From the NCBI RefSeq assembly GCF_028898945.1, contig NZ_CP118607.1, forward strand, positions 1,536,001 to 1,600,000: DNA of 64,000 bases, read 5' to 3'. Position numbers and translations under genes: made by a program. The notes beneath the pieces were generated by a model. It saw only the letters and a program-made list of their open reading frames with translations, was not told the origin of the DNA and made no database searches. Origin of the DNA: Pseudomonas sp. PSKL.D1. Its GTDB lineage: Bacteria > Pseudomonadota > Gammaproteobacteria > Pseudomonadales > Pseudomonadaceae. Positions 1 through 8,868 of the stretch are shown here, piece by piece (within the stretch, counting starts at the first letter, position 1; every line of letters begins with the position of its first letter).

Positions 1-1
1 T

Positions 2-460
2 GAAGTTGGCGGTGAGCCGGTGGCCGACCTGCGCGTACGAGGCGCCAAGCTCAAGGGTATCGACATCCCCGAGCACCTGGTGCCGCTGGCGATCGACGAG
101 TTCCCGGTGTTGTTCGTTGCCGCGGCCTGCGCCGAAGGCCGTACCGTGCTGCGCGGTGCTGAAGAGCTGCGGGTGAAGGAATCGGACCGTATCCAGGTGA
201 TGGCCGATGGCCTGATTACCTTGGGCATCAAGTGCGAGCCTACCCCTGACGGCATCATCATTGACGGCGGCCAGCTGGGTGGTGGCGAAGTGCATGGCCA
301 CGGCGACCACCGTATTGCCATGGCCTTCAGTGTTGCCTCTCTGCGCGCCAGCGCGCCCATCCGCATTCACGACTGTGCCAACGTTGCCACCTCGTTCCCG
401 AACTTCCTCAAGCTGTGCGCCGAAGTCGGCATTCGTGTCGCCGAAGAGGGCAAGTCGTGA
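2..460 (+). CDS. aroA: 3-phosphoshikimate 1-carboxyvinyltransferase (EPSP synthase), C-terminal part
   Basis: The reading frame is open from the left edge and encodes about 152 residues of the C-terminal EPSP synthase domain, which joins shikimate-3-phosphate and phosphoenolpyruvate in the chorismate pathway in the cytoplasm. Family signatures are visible: the [12 protein letters not shown] stretch, the RVKESDRI motif and the GDHRIAMAF motif near the end. In pseudomonads this domain is commonly fused behind prephenate dehydrogenase, but the N-terminal part lies outside the window and cannot be checked. The stop codon overlaps the cmk start (TGATG), which indicates translational coupling in the serC-pheA-tyrA/aroA-cmk-rpsA type cluster. 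Confidence 0.95.
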   Translation, partial: EVGGEPVADLRVRGAKLKGIDIPEHLVPLAIDEFPVLFVAAACAEGRTVLRGAEELRVKESDRIQVMADGLITLGIKCEPTPDGIIIDGGQLGGGEVHGHGDHRIAMAFSVASLRASAPIRIHDCANVATSFPNFLKLCAEVGIRVAEEGKS

Positions 461-1143
461 TGTTGCAAGCGCCCGTCATCACCATTGACGGCCCAAGTGG
501 CTCGGGCAAGGGCACGGTTGCAGGCCTGTTGGCGCGCGAGTTGGGGTGGAGGCTGCTGGATTCCGGCGCGCTGTACCGGCTGCTGGCGTTCAACGCCACC
601 AATCACGGTGTGGATTTGACCAACGAAGAGTTGCTCAAGGCGCTGGCTGCTCACCTGGATGTGCAGTTCATCGCTGCCGAGCCGGGCAAGCTGCAGCAGA
701 TCATCCTCGAAGGTGAGGATGTCAGTAATGTCATCCGCACTGAAACGGTCGGGGCCGGTGCTTCGATGGTCGCCTCGCTGCCGGCGGTGCGTGAGGCGCT
801 GTTGCAGCGCCAGCGCGCGTTCCGCGAAGCGCCCGGGCTGATCGCCGATGGCCGTGACATGGGCACTGTCGTGTTCCCGGATGCGCCGCTGAAGGTGTTC
901 CTGACCGCCAGTGCCGAAGAGCGGGCTCGTCGTCGTTACCTGCAGCTGAAGGGCAAGGGTGAAGATGTGAGCCTGGAAAGCCTGCTGGAAGAGATCCAGG
1001 CGCGTGACGAGCGTGATACGCAGCGCTCTGTCGCCCCGCTCAAGCCTGCGGATGATGCCATTCAGCTTGATTCCACCGCGCTTTCGATCGAGCAGGTGCT
1101 GCAGCGTATTCGCAGTGAGTTGGCGCAGCGCGATCTCGTCTGA
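460..1143 (+). CDS. cmk: Cytidylate kinase
   Basis: This encodes 227 residues, the usual length for bacterial CMP kinase, which phosphorylates CMP and dCMP with ATP in the cytoplasm. The P-loop GPSGSGKG lies near residue 10, followed by the DSGALYR motif of the CMP-binding region; [12 protein letters not shown] and [10 protein letters not shown] are the conserved central and LID-side motifs. The ATG at 460 was chosen because it overlaps the aroA stop codon and places the P-loop close to the N terminus as in homologues; an upstream in-frame ATG at 415 would lie wholly within aroA. A rho-independent terminator follows, separating it from the downstream cold-shock genes. Confidence 0.97.
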   Translation: MLQAPVITIDGPSGSGKGTVAGLLARELGWRLLDSGALYRLLAFNATNHGVDLTNEELLKALAAHLDVQFIAAEPGKLQQIILEGEDVSNVIRTETVGAGASMVASLPAVREALLQRQRAFREAPGLIADGRDMGTVVFPDAPLKVFLTASAEERARRRYLQLKGKGEDVSLESLLEEIQARDERDTQRSVAPLKPADDAIQLDSTALSIEQVLQRIRSELAQRDLV

Positions 1144-1161
1144 ACCTTCCGTTTCAATCGA

Positions 1162-1186
1162 AGGGCTGCCTTGCAGCCCTTTTTTT
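1162..1186 (+). terminator. Rho-independent terminator after cmk
   Basis: A GC-rich stem (AGGGCTGC paired with GCAGCCCT) with a very short loop is followed by seven T. It lies about 20 bases after the cmk stop and would uncouple cmk from the cold-shock genes and rpsA. Confidence 0.85.
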
Positions 1187-1371
1187 ATGCCTTTTCGTTG
1201 ATCGGCCGCCATCCGCTCGGCTGTCACCCGGTACGCTTTCGTACGTGCCGCGCTGTAATCCTCGCACTCCCTTGATGTTCATTCTGATTCTTTGATGTTG
1301 GCCGGCGTTTGCACAATCTCGGGTGTGTCGGAATGCGTGTTTGTGCGCAAATGTCCATTGAGAGAAGGCTT

Positions 1372-1578
1372 ATGTTGGAAGGAACTGTGAAGTGGTTCAA
1401 TGATGTCAAGGGCTTCGGATTCATTACCGTGGAGGGGGTCGGCAAGCGCGATGTGTTCGTGCATCAAAAGGCTATCCAGGCCAAAGGGTTCAGAACATTG
1501 CACGAAGGTCAGCGTGTGAAGTTTGATGTCGAGCACGGGCAAAAAGGCGAGCAGGCAGTCAATGTCGTCCCCTGCTAA
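1372..1578 (+). CDS. Cold-shock domain protein (CspA family), first of three
   Basis: This encodes 68 residues forming a single OB-fold cold-shock domain that binds single-stranded RNA or DNA. Both nucleic-acid-binding motifs are intact: RNP1 KGFGFI after VKWFNDV, and RNP2 DVFVH. The ATG at 1372 is preceded by an AGAGAAGG ribosome-binding site; an upstream in-frame ATG at 1309 would add a non-family extension. A long leader of nearly 190 bases after the cmk terminator would be consistent with post-transcriptional control as known for csp genes, but no specific element was recognised. Its 3' end overlaps the next gene. Confidence 0.9.
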   Translation: MLEGTVKWFNDVKGFGFITVEGVGKRDVFVHQKAIQAKGFRTLHEGQRVKFDVEHGQKGEQAVNVVPC

Positions 1579-1804
1579 GCCTTCGGGCATGCCGGAAAAA
1601 GACCTTGAGCGTGTGGATGCTTCCCGGATGGGTACAGGGTGCATTACGCGTGACGAGGATGGGCGGGAAATTTTCTTCCGGGTGAGGTCCAGTGTGGATG
1701 GTGGCCCGACGTTCCTCCCCGGCCAGCGTGTTACCTACGATGTTGAAGAGGGTGAGGACGGCAGGTTGTACGCCGTCAATATAGAGCTTGCGGATGACGA
1801 CTGA
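1562..1804 (+). CDS. Divergent cold-shock-domain-like protein
   Basis: About 80 residues if the ATG at 1562, inside the previous gene, is used; ATG codons at 1589 and 1628 are alternatives. None has a strong ribosome-binding site, so translation probably depends on coupling to the first csp gene. The C-terminal 60 residues align by eye with a cold-shock domain ([24 protein letters not shown] resembles the end of CspA proteins, shown here by its pattern of positions). The RNP1 and RNP2 motifs are replaced (GCITRD and IFFRV), so canonical nucleic-acid binding is doubtful. The call as a real gene rests on the intact frame, the csp context and the conserved fold pattern. Confidence 0.6.
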   Translation: MSSPAKPSGMPEKDLERVDASRMGTGCITRDEDGREIFFRVRSSVDGGPTFLPGQRVTYDVEEGEDGRLYAVNIELADDD

Positions 1805-1853
1805 AGTGATCGTGTCGGCGTGGGTTATTTATCGGATTCAGAGGTTCAGCTAA

Positions 1854-2057
1854 ATGTCGAAAGGTAAAGTGAAGTGGTTCAACAATGAAAAGGGCTACGG
1901 CTTCATCACGGTGGATGAGGGTGGGCCGGATGTGTTCGTGCATTTCAGGCAAATCCTGACTGACGGCTTCAAGAGCCTTCAGGAAAATCAGCCCGTCGAA
2001 TTTGATATAGCGCCGGGGCCGAAAGGCTTGCAGGCCAACAACGTCAAGCCGCTGTGA
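1854..2057 (+). CDS. Cold-shock domain protein (CspA family), third of three
   Basis: This encodes 67 residues with a complete cold-shock domain: [14 protein letters not shown] contains RNP1 and DVFVHF is RNP2, and the C terminus ([11 protein letters not shown]) is typical. It probably acts as an RNA chaperone or antiterminator in the cytoplasm. It begins 50 bases after the divergent csp gene and could share its transcript. It is followed by a GC-rich hairpin and then the rpsA promoter region. Confidence 0.92.
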   Translation: MSKGKVKWFNNEKGYGFITVDEGGPDVFVHFRQILTDGFKSLQENQPVEFDIAPGPKGLQANNVKPL

Positions 2058-2062
2058 TGCCC

Positions 2063-2095
2063 GGGCCAGCTTTGCCCTGCAGGCGGGGCTGGCCC
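2063..2095 (+). terminator. GC-rich hairpin after the cold-shock genes, possible terminator
   Basis: GGGCCAGC at 2063-2070 pairs with GCTGGCCC at 2088-2095, five bases after the third csp gene. There is no T run after the stem, so intrinsic termination is uncertain; the stem may instead protect the 3' end of the mRNA. The remaining 250 bases to rpsA hold no ORF I can support and presumably contain the rpsA promoter and leader. Confidence 0.35.
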
Positions 2096-2345
2096 GTCAG
2101 GCGGGTGTCCGGTTGAAGCTCGAAGCAAAGCGTGATAGGCTGCGGAGTCTGCTGGGTAGGCTGTTTTCACTTGGCAGTGTTGCAATGGCATCAAGTCTGG
2201 AGCGCATCGTGCGCTCGATCTGAGGCTCAGGAGGGCATGCAGGGGCACCAGTCAACGTCCTGCACGTTTTCCTTAACATAACGAACCCACATTGTCTGGA
2301 ATGTGGCTATGGGCGTCTGTTTCGCCCGAATCTACAGGAATTAAA

Positions 2346-4022
2346 ATGAGCGAAAGCTTTGCAGAACTCTTTGAAGAAAGCCTGAAAACCCTCAATCTTC
2401 AGCCGGGTGCAATCATCTCCGGTATCGTTGTCGACATCGACGGCGACTGGGTTACCGTACACGCTGGCCTGAAGTCCGAGGGCGTCATCCCGCTCGAGCA
2501 GTTCTACAACGAAGCTGGCGAGCTGACCATCAAGGTCGGTGACGAAGTTCACGTTGCGCTGGACGCGGTCGAAGACGGCTTTGGCGAAACCAAACTGTCC
2601 CGTGAAAAAGCCAAGCGCGCCGAGTGCTGGATTGTTCTGGAAGCAGCTTTCGCCGCCGAAGAAGTGGTCAAGGGCGTTATCAACGGTAAGGTTAAGGGCG
2701 GCTTCACTGTCGACGTTAACGGCATCCGTGCGTTCCTGCCGGGCTCCCTGGTTGATGTCCGCCCTGTGCGCGACACCACCCACCTGGAAGGCAAAGAGCT
2801 GGAATTCAAGGTCATCAAGCTGGACCAGAAGCGCAACAACGTTGTTGTTTCGCGTCGCAGCGTCCTGGAAGCCGAGAACAGCGCCGAGCGCGAAGCCCTG
2901 CTGGAAACCCTGCAGGAAGGCCAACAGGTCAAAGGTATCGTCAAGAACCTCACCGACTACGGCGCCTTCGTGGACCTGGGCGGCATCGACGGCCTGCTGC
3001 ACATCACCGACATGGCCTGGAAGCGCATCAAGCACCCGTCGGAAATCGTCAACGTTGGTGACGAAGTCGACGTTCGCGTCCTGAAGTTCGACCGTGAGCG
3101 CAACCGCGTTTCGCTGGGTCTGAAGCAAATGGGCGAAGATCCGTGGGTTGCCATCACTGCACGTTACCCAGAAGGTACTCGTGTACAGGCTCGCGTTACC
3201 AACCTGACCGACTACGGCTGCTTCGCTGAGCTGGAAGAAGGCGTTGAAGGTCTGGTACACGTTTCCGAAATGGACTGGACCAACAAGAACATCCACCCGT
3301 CGAAAGTCGTTCAGGTTGGCGACGAAGTGGAAGTTATGGTTCTGGACATCGACGAAGAGCGTCGTCGTATCTCCCTGGGTATCAAGCAGTGCAAATCCAA
3401 CCCATGGGAAGACTTCTCCGGCCAGTTCAACAAGGGTGACAAGATCACCGGTACCATCAAGTCGATCACCGACTTCGGTATCTTCATCGGCCTGGACGGC
3501 GGCATCGACGGTCTGGTTCACCTGTCCGACATCTCCTGGAACGAAACCGGCGAAGAAGCCGTGCGTCGCTTCAAGAAGGGCGACGAGCTGGAAACCGTCA
3601 TCCTGTCGGTTGACCCAGAGCGCGAGCGCATCTCCCTGGGCATCAAGCAGCTGGAAGACGATCCGTTCTCCAACTTCGTCTCTGTCAACGACAAGGGCGC
3701 TATCGTCAAGGGCATCGTGAAAGAAGTTGACGCCAAAGGCGCCATCGTCACTCTGGCCGACGACATCGAAGCCACTCTGAAAGCTTCCGAAATCAGCCGT
3801 GACCGCGTTGAAGACGCGCGTAACGTCCTGAAAGAAGGCGAAGAGATCGAAGCCAAGATCATCAGCGTTGACCGCAAATCGCGCGTCATCAGCCTGTCGA
3901 TCAAGTCGAAAGACGACGCTGAAGAGCGTGAAGCCATCCAGAGCCTGAAAAACGCTCCGGAAGCGGCTGCCGACACCACCATGGCTGCGCTGCTGCGCGA
4001 AGCAATGGCCAAGCAGAACTGA
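2346..4022 (+). CDS. rpsA: 30S ribosomal protein S1
   Basis: This encodes 558 residues, the normal length for proteobacterial S1, the mRNA-binding protein that docks translation initiation regions on the 30S subunit. Six S1 OB-fold repeats can be followed; those in the middle carry the clear pattern G-x-V-x-x-(I/L)-x-(D/N)-(F/Y)-G-x-F followed by GLVHxSEM or GLLHITDM. The ATG at 2346 follows an ACAGGAA ribosome-binding site and gives the typical [13 protein letters not shown] start; the earlier in-frame ATG at 2292 would add 18 unrelated residues. It is separated from cmk here by three csp genes. Confidence 0.98.
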   Translation: MSESFAELFEESLKTLNLQPGAIISGIVVDIDGDWVTVHAGLKSEGVIPLEQFYNEAGELTIKVGDEVHVALDAVEDGFGETKLSREKAKRAECWIVLEAAFAAEEVVKGVINGKVKGGFTVDVNGIRAFLPGSLVDVRPVRDTTHLEGKELEFKVIKLDQKRNNVVVSRRSVLEAENSAEREALLETLQEGQQVKGIVKNLTDYGAFVDLGGIDGLLHITDMAWKRIKHPSEIVNVGDEVDVRVLKFDRERNRVSLGLKQMGEDPWVAITARYPEGTRVQARVTNLTDYGCFAELEEGVEGLVHVSEMDWTNKNIHPSKVVQVGDEVEVMVLDIDEERRRISLGIKQCKSNPWEDFSGQFNKGDKITGTIKSITDFGIFIGLDGGIDGLVHLSDISWNETGEEAVRRFKKGDELETVILSVDPERERISLGIKQLEDDPFSNFVSVNDKGAIVKGIVKEVDAKGAIVTLADDIEATLKASEISRDRVEDARNVLKEGEEIEAKIISVDRKSRVISLSIKSKDDAEEREAIQSLKNAPEAAADTTMAALLREAMAKQN

Positions 4023-4045
4023 GTTCTGTTTGATCGGTAAAAAGG

Positions 4046-4071
4046 GGTGGCCTTCGGGCCACCTTTTTTTT
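4046..4071 (+). terminator. Rho-independent terminator of rpsA
   Basis: A perfect stem GGTGGCC-TTCG-GGCCACC is followed by eight T, 24 bases after the rpsA stop. Confidence 0.92.
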
Positions 4072-4084
4072 GCCTGGAATTTTT

Positions 4085-4183
4085 GGCGCCGCTAGCGCGC
4101 CGCATCGCGGATAAATCCGCTCCTACAGGGATATTGTGTGCTGTAGGAGCGGATTTGTCCGCGATGCGGCGCGCAGCGGCGCC
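4085..4183. repeat. Paired inverted REP elements
   Basis: Two REP units in opposite orientation (each with GTAGGAGCGGAT and a GCGCGCC-type tail) form a near-perfect inverted repeat of about 99 bases between rpsA and ihfB. The outer arms GGCGCC...GGCGCC and the inner CTCCTACAG/CTGTAGGAG arms are both visible. Putida-type REP pairs like this commonly lie in intergenic spaces and can act on mRNA stability or as gyrase or transposase targets. Confidence 0.85.
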
Positions 4184-4306
4184 TTTCTTATCCATGCCAA
4201 TCTTGAATTTTTTTATTAAGTCAAGAACCGCCCTGTTCAAATCCCTCCGAGCGTGCTACAAACTGATTAAGCAATGATCTAGCTGCTTGATAACGAAGGG
4301 AAAAAT

Positions 4307-4603
4307 ATGACGAAGTCGGAGCTGATCGAACGTATTGTCACCCATCAAGGGCTGCTCTCGTCCAAGGATGTGGAGTTGGCCATCAAGACCATGCTTGAAC
4401 AGATGTCCCAATGCCTGGCTACCGGGGATCGCATCGAGATCCGTGGCTTTGGCAGCTTTTCCCTGCACTATCGTGCGCCTCGTGTTGGCCGCAATCCCAA
4501 GACCGGCCAGTCCGTGGAGCTTGAAGGCAAGTTCGTTCCGCACTTCAAACCGGGCAAAGAACTGCGCGACCGGGTCAATGAAGAAGAGCACGAGCACACT
4601 TGA
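4307..4603 (+). CDS. ihfB: Integration host factor beta subunit
   Basis: This encodes 98 residues, the expected IHF-beta length. It begins [11 protein letters not shown] and contains the beta-arm DNA-bending motif [21 protein letters not shown], including the proline at the arm tip and the RNPKTG signature of the HU/IHF family. With IhfA it forms the heterodimer that bends DNA sharply for transcription, recombination and replication. It lies between rpsA and lapA as in most gammaproteobacteria, and in Pseudomonas it marks the left border of the O-antigen locus. Confidence 0.97.
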   Translation: MTKSELIERIVTHQGLLSSKDVELAIKTMLEQMSQCLATGDRIEIRGFGSFSLHYRAPRVGRNPKTGQSVELEGKFVPHFKPGKELRDRVNEEEHEHT

Positions 4604-4622
4604 GTGATGAAGGAGCAGTCTG

Positions 4623-4886
4623 ATGCGTAACCTCAAGCGCGCCCTGGCGGCGTTGTTCGTGCTGCTGTTGGCGGCTGTGGTGTTGTTCTTCGTATTGGAG
4701 AATCAGCAGGCGGTGTCTTTGGTGCTGTTTGGCTGGTCGGCGCCGGCATTGCCTGTGGCTGTGCCTGTGCTAGCCGCTTTGGTGGTCGGGTTGGCTGTGG
4801 GGCCGCTTCTAGGCGCCTATGGTGTGCAACGCAGCAAGCGCAAGATTCGCGCTTCGGCCCGTCAGGCGGTACTGGACAGCAACTGA
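4623..4886 (+). CDS. lapA: LapA-domain membrane protein (lipopolysaccharide assembly protein A family)
   Basis: This encodes 87 residues with two hydrophobic segments: roughly residues 6-26 (LAALFVLLLAAVVLFFVLEN) and 42-65. The ENQQAVSLVLFGW loop between them is characteristic of LapA/DUF1049 inner-membrane proteins. The C-terminal cytoplasmic tail is basic. Family members act with LapB in controlling LPS synthesis through LpxC turnover, but in Pseudomonas this is by analogy. It starts 19 bases after ihfB and probably shares its transcript. Confidence 0.85.
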   Translation: MRNLKRALAALFVLLLAAVVLFFVLENQQAVSLVLFGWSAPALPVAVPVLAALVVGLAVGPLLGAYGVQRSKRKIRASARQAVLDSN

Positions 4887-4988
4887 TGAGATTTCCTACA
4901 GGCCTATAGGAAAGTCTCACCTATGCGCCCGTCCGGTGAAATGGAGTAATACGCACTTCATTTCTGGCCTTGGCGAGCGTGCAGCAGT

Positions 4989-6452
4989 ATGAAATTCCCC
5001 GCCCTTTCTCATCATGGTGGTGCCCGCGGCGTAACCGGGTCCTGCCACCAGCTTCATCTCGACAACGCCCTTAGCCTGCTGATCGACTGTGGTCTGGAGC
5101 AGGGCGTGGATGCTCGGCCAGGTGCGGAACATGCATCGATCAGCTTCGACATTGAGGGCATTCAGGCCCTTGTCGTGACCCATGTGCATCTCGATCACGT
5201 TGGCCGTATTCCGGCACTATTGGCAGCCGGCTTTCGTGGCCCGATTCTGTGCAGTGAGCCCTCCGCGAAGCTTCTACCCCTGGTGCTGGAGGATGCCTAC
5301 AAGCTGAGTATCAGTGCCGACCCTGTGCAGGTGGAACGTTATCTGGCGCTGTTGCAGCGGCTGATCGTAGCGCTGCCGTTCGAGCAGTGGCACGCGGTGG
5401 TTGAGGATGAAGGTGTCACGTGTTCCATCCGCCTGCAGCGGGCCGGGCATTTACTGGGGTCGGCCTATGTGGAATGCGATGTACGCTATCCGGGCGTCGA
5501 ACCCGGCTCGCGCGTAGTGTTCTCCGGTGACTTGGGGGCGCCCTGCAATCCGCTGCTAAGAGCCGTTCAGCCGCCTGAGCGCGCAGACATCCTGGTGATG
5601 GAAAGCACATACGGTGACCGGCTGCATATAGACCGCAGCAATCGCCAGCAGCGCCTCGAGGCGGTAATTGATCGTGCGCTGGCGGATAAAGGCACCATCC
5701 TGATACCGGCTTTCAGCCTTGGCCGGACGCAGGAGCTGTTGTATGAAATCGAAGATATCCTGCACCGTAAGGCGCTGCTGAGCGAGCCTTGCAGTGATCC
5801 CGGTGATGATCCGCTGGCCAGTTTCGACTGGGCTAAATTACCGGTGATCCTCGATTCCCCGCTAGCGCAGCGCATTACCAAGGCTTACAGCGAACTGCAC
5901 GAATTCTGGAATTGCGAGGCCAGGCAGCGCCTGGAGGAGGGCAGGGCGCCGCTTGGGTTCGGTCAGTTGGTGAGTGTGCAGACCCACGACCAGCATCAGC
6001 GCGTTGTGAATCACCTCAAGAGCACCGGGCGGCCAGCAATCGTGATTGCTGGCAACGGCATGTGTTCTGGTGGGCGGATCGTCAATTACCTGAAGGCCAT
6101 GTTGGGCGATCGGCGACATGAAGTGGTGTTTGTGGGGTATCAGGCCAAAGGGACGCCGGGGGCGGTTATTCAGGCCAGTGAGGGGGCGGAAGGGTTTGTG
6201 TAGGTGGACCTCGACGGTGAGTTTTATGAGATCAATGCGAAGGTTCTGAAGCTTGCCGGGTACTCTGCGCATGCGGACCAGAGCGATTTGGTGCGTTTTG
6301 CCACCTCGGGAGTGAGCCCGGCAGAAAAAATCATCCTGGTACATGGTGAGGCGCATGCCAAAAAGGCGTTGGCGGATGTTTTGATTCAGGGCGGTCATCG
6401 TGAAGGCTTGTGCCCCGAGGTGATCATTGCGCAAGAGGGGTTGGCGGAGTGA
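4989..6452 (+). pseudogene. MBL-fold RNA-processing-type hydrolase interrupted by an in-frame TAG
   Basis: A single frame of about 487 codons is broken at codon 405 by TAG at 6201-6203; the downstream part (6204-6452) continues in the same frame with family sequence. The upstream part carries the metallo-beta-lactamase motif THVHLDHVGR, a beta-CASP domain with VMESTYGDR and the GNGMCSGGRIVNYLK region. The part after the stop contains GYSAHADQ and the RMMBL zinc-dependent C-terminal segment with LVHGE. Such proteins resemble CPSF73/Ysh1-like ribonucleases. One base change (for example GAG to TAG) would explain the stop. The truncated protein would lack the last zinc-ligand region, so I call it inactive unless the stop is read through. 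Confidence 0.8.
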
Positions 6453-6494
6453 GCATGGACGGTGGTTTACTTGCAGCTTTTCAGGAAGCAGTTA

Positions 6495-7463
6495 ATGTCT
6501 GAATCACTGCACGTGCTGGTTACCGGGGCCAACGGCTTCGTCGGCAGGCAGCTTTGCGATGTGTTGACGAAACAAGGTTCTCGGGTTACGGCGGCTGTCC
6601 GCACCGTGGAAGCGTGCCCTGTCGCTGGCCAGGTCGTTGCAGTCGACCTGTTGGATGGCAGCGCGCTGTCAGCGTGCATGAAAACCGTGGATGTCGTTGT
6701 TCATCTGGCCGCCAGGGCGCATGTGCTTGATGATCGCTGCCCGGATCCGCTGGCTGCGTTTCGCCAGGCGAATGTCACCGTGGCCATCTCGGTTGCCCGT
6801 GCTGCTATCAGGGCCGGGGTAAAGCGCTTCGTGTTCATCAGCTCGATTGGTGTCAATGGGGCTGAATCGCACGGGCAGCCGTTTTCCGAAACCATGCCTG
6901 CCGCACCTCATGCGCCCTATGCCGTCTCCAAGCTGGAAGCAGAACTTGAGCTCACGGCACTGTTTGCTGGCACGCAGACCGAGCTTGTGATTGTGCGCCC
7001 ACCGCTGGTTTATGATGCGGCAGCGCCTGGCAATTTTTCGCGCTTGTTGCGATTGGTCGAGGCGCGTGTACCGCTGCCTTTCGCTGGTGTTGAAAATCGG
7101 CGCAGCATGATTTCGTTGTCGAACCTCGTCAGCTTCATTGGCGTGGTGCTCGAGCACCCGTTGGCCGCAGGTGAAACGTTCGTGATCGCTGACGGTGAAA
7201 GCGTATCCACTCGCCAGATGGTCGATGCGTTGGCGTCAGGCATGGGGCACCGGGCGAAGTTTTTTTTCGTCCCGGGCGTCGTTGTGAAATGCCTGCTGCG
7301 CGCTGTTCGCAGGCAAAACATGTTCACCCAGCTCTATGGCTCGCTTGAAGTTGATTCAACCAAGGCCGTGCGTCTGCTAGGGTGGGTGCCCCCACAGTCG
7401 CCGCAACAAGCGTTGAAGCAGGCGGGTTGCCGCTTCAAGGCGCGTGGTGCTCGCGAACAATAA
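6495..7463 (+). CDS. wbpV: NAD-dependent sugar epimerase/reductase, WbpV-like
   Basis: This encodes 322 residues of an extended short-chain dehydrogenase. The Rossmann motif TGANGFVG is at residues 10-17, a serine motif lies at FISSIGVNG and the catalytic YAVSK follows (Y and K intact). Length and neighbours match WbpV of Pseudomonas O-antigen loci, proposed to reduce the 4-keto sugar made by WbpM to UDP-QuiNAc or UDP-FucNAc. The ATG at 6495 is chosen because it starts the family region (MSESLHVLVTGA). The next gene is a WbpL-like transferase, so the two would make and load the first sugar. The exact product stereochemistry cannot be read from sequence. Confidence 0.75.
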   Translation: MSESLHVLVTGANGFVGRQLCDVLTKQGSRVTAAVRTVEACPVAGQVVAVDLLDGSALSACMKTVDVVVHLAARAHVLDDRCPDPLAAFRQANVTVAISVARAAIRAGVKRFVFISSIGVNGAESHGQPFSETMPAAPHAPYAVSKLEAELELTALFAGTQTELVIVRPPLVYDAAAPGNFSRLLRLVEARVPLPFAGVENRRSMISLSNLVSFIGVVLEHPLAAGETFVIADGESVSTRQMVDALASGMGHRAKFFFVPGVVVKCLLRAVRRQNMFTQLYGSLEVDSTKAVRLLGWVPPQSPQQALKQAGCRFKARGAREQ

Positions 7464-7487
7464 TCTGGAACTGGACTTCAACAACAC

Positions 7488-8501
7488 ATGAGTCAGGCGT
7501 TTGTCGTTTTATTTACCTCGCTGGTTTCATTTTTGCTCACTGCTTTAGTGCGAAAAATCTCGATAGCTAAAAGCGTCATGGATATTCCGAACGCTCGTAG
7601 TTCTCACAGTGTTCCCACCCCGCGTGGAGGTGGTGTAGCGATCGTGATTGCGTTTCTCGCTGCCGTGATGTTGGCGCACACCCTGAGTGGGCTTGATACG
7701 AATGTGTTGGCAGGGTTGCTTGGCGCGGGCGCAGGCGTTGCACTGGTGGGCTTTTTTGACGATCTTGGCCACATTGCAGCGCGTTGGCGATTGCTCGCAC
7801 ACTTTGCTGCATCCGCTTGGTTGGTCTGGCTGCTGGGTGGTATGGCACCTGTTCAGCTCTTCGGACAAGTCTATGACTTGGGGCTGATCGGTAGCCTTTT
7901 GGCAGTGATCTACCTGGTGTGGATGCTCAACCTGTACAACTTCATGGATGGTATTGATGGGCTTGCCAGCCTGGAGGCAATTACGGTTTGCCTTGGGGCG
8001 GGGCTGCTGGCATACCTGGCGGGGCAATCGCAACTGGCGTTCCTGCCCTTAGCCCTTGCTGCGGCAACTGCCGGGTTCCTGTGCTGGAATTTTCCGCCCG
8101 CGCGCATTTTCATGGGGGACGCGGGTAGCGGGTTTCTGGGGGTCGTTTTGGGCGGGTTGTCACTCCAGGCTGCGTGGCACCATCCCCAATTACTGTGGTG
8201 CTGGTTGATTCTGCTGGGAGTGTTCATCGTTGATGCAACCTACACCTTGCTACACCGGATGTTGCGTGGTGAAAAGCTCTATGAAGCGCATCGCAGCCAT
8301 GCCTATCAGTTCGCTTCACGCAAGTACGGTAGCCATCTTCCTGTATCGATGGCCGTTGCTGCATTGAACCTGCTCTGGTTGTTACCGGTTGCACTGTGCG
8401 TGTTGCTGTTGGGCCTGGATGGCTTGACAGGTGTGCTGATTGCCTATGCTCCATTAATGTACTTGGCGGTACGTTTTAACGCCGGGGCGCTTGAAAAGTA
8501 G
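7488..8501 (+). CDS. wbpL: Undecaprenyl-phosphate N-acetylhexosamine-1-phosphate transferase, WbpL-like
   Basis: This encodes 337 residues of a polytopic inner-membrane protein with about ten hydrophobic segments. The glycosyltransferase family 4 (WecA/MraY) motifs are present: RGGG near residue 45, the DD pair in GFFDDLG, NFMDGIDGLA, FMGDAGSGFLG and the C-terminal HRSHAYQ. It would transfer QuiNAc-, FucNAc- or GlcNAc-1-phosphate to undecaprenyl phosphate, initiating O-antigen synthesis. It starts 24 bases after the WbpV-like gene and ends before an AT-rich gap preceding rmlB. Confidence 0.85.
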   Translation: MSQAFVVLFTSLVSFLLTALVRKISIAKSVMDIPNARSSHSVPTPRGGGVAIVIAFLAAVMLAHTLSGLDTNVLAGLLGAGAGVALVGFFDDLGHIAARWRLLAHFAASAWLVWLLGGMAPVQLFGQVYDLGLIGSLLAVIYLVWMLNLYNFMDGIDGLASLEAITVCLGAGLLAYLAGQSQLAFLPLALAAATAGFLCWNFPPARIFMGDAGSGFLGVVLGGLSLQAAWHHPQLLWCWLILLGVFIVDATYTLLHRMLRGEKLYEAHRSHAYQFASRKYGSHLPVSMAVAALNLLWLLPVALCVLLLGLDGLTGVLIAYAPLMYLAVRFNAGALEK

Positions 8502-8868
8502 TCGTCATGCAGCAACGCGTAGCAGTTAGGAAAAATTGTATGAGTAATTGTTGATAGATAGCTGTGCGGCGGGAACTCATCACCCATGAACATGTCTGCG
8601 CATGAGTATTATTTGCACGGGATGCTCCATAAAGCTTCTGAAGTGCCGTTGGTCGCTGATTTGTCAATGATGAACGGCATAAATAATTTTTTATGGGTGA
8701 CGGAGTTGTGTGTAAAAATTGGTGTTGCTTTTCGTTTGAGCAAGTTCGCCTCTATAGAAGCGTGGGAAAGCACATGTTGTCGTAGCTACCGGTCATGTTC
8801 GTGCCGTTGCTCCCATGGATAGGGTGAAAACTCTTCGATTTTGATCAGGCCCAAGGTAGAGAATTCTC
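8502..8868. other. AT-rich intergenic region upstream of rmlB
   Basis: This 367-base gap is clearly lower in GC than its flanks. The only reading frame of note (8586-8822, 78 codons) has no recognisable domain, no good ribosome-binding site and cysteine/serine-rich sequence, so I do not call it. The gap most likely carries the promoter of the rmlBDA transcript; an AAGG ribosome-binding site precedes the rmlB GTG. Confidence 0.5.

Noticed and set aside
2307..3521. 404-codon open frame antisense to rpsA
   Set aside because: rpsA is certain; the antisense frame results from its codon bias and repeats.
8586..8822. 78-codon frame before rmlB
   Set aside because: No ribosome-binding site, no domain and odd cysteine/serine-rich C terminus; more likely promoter region.
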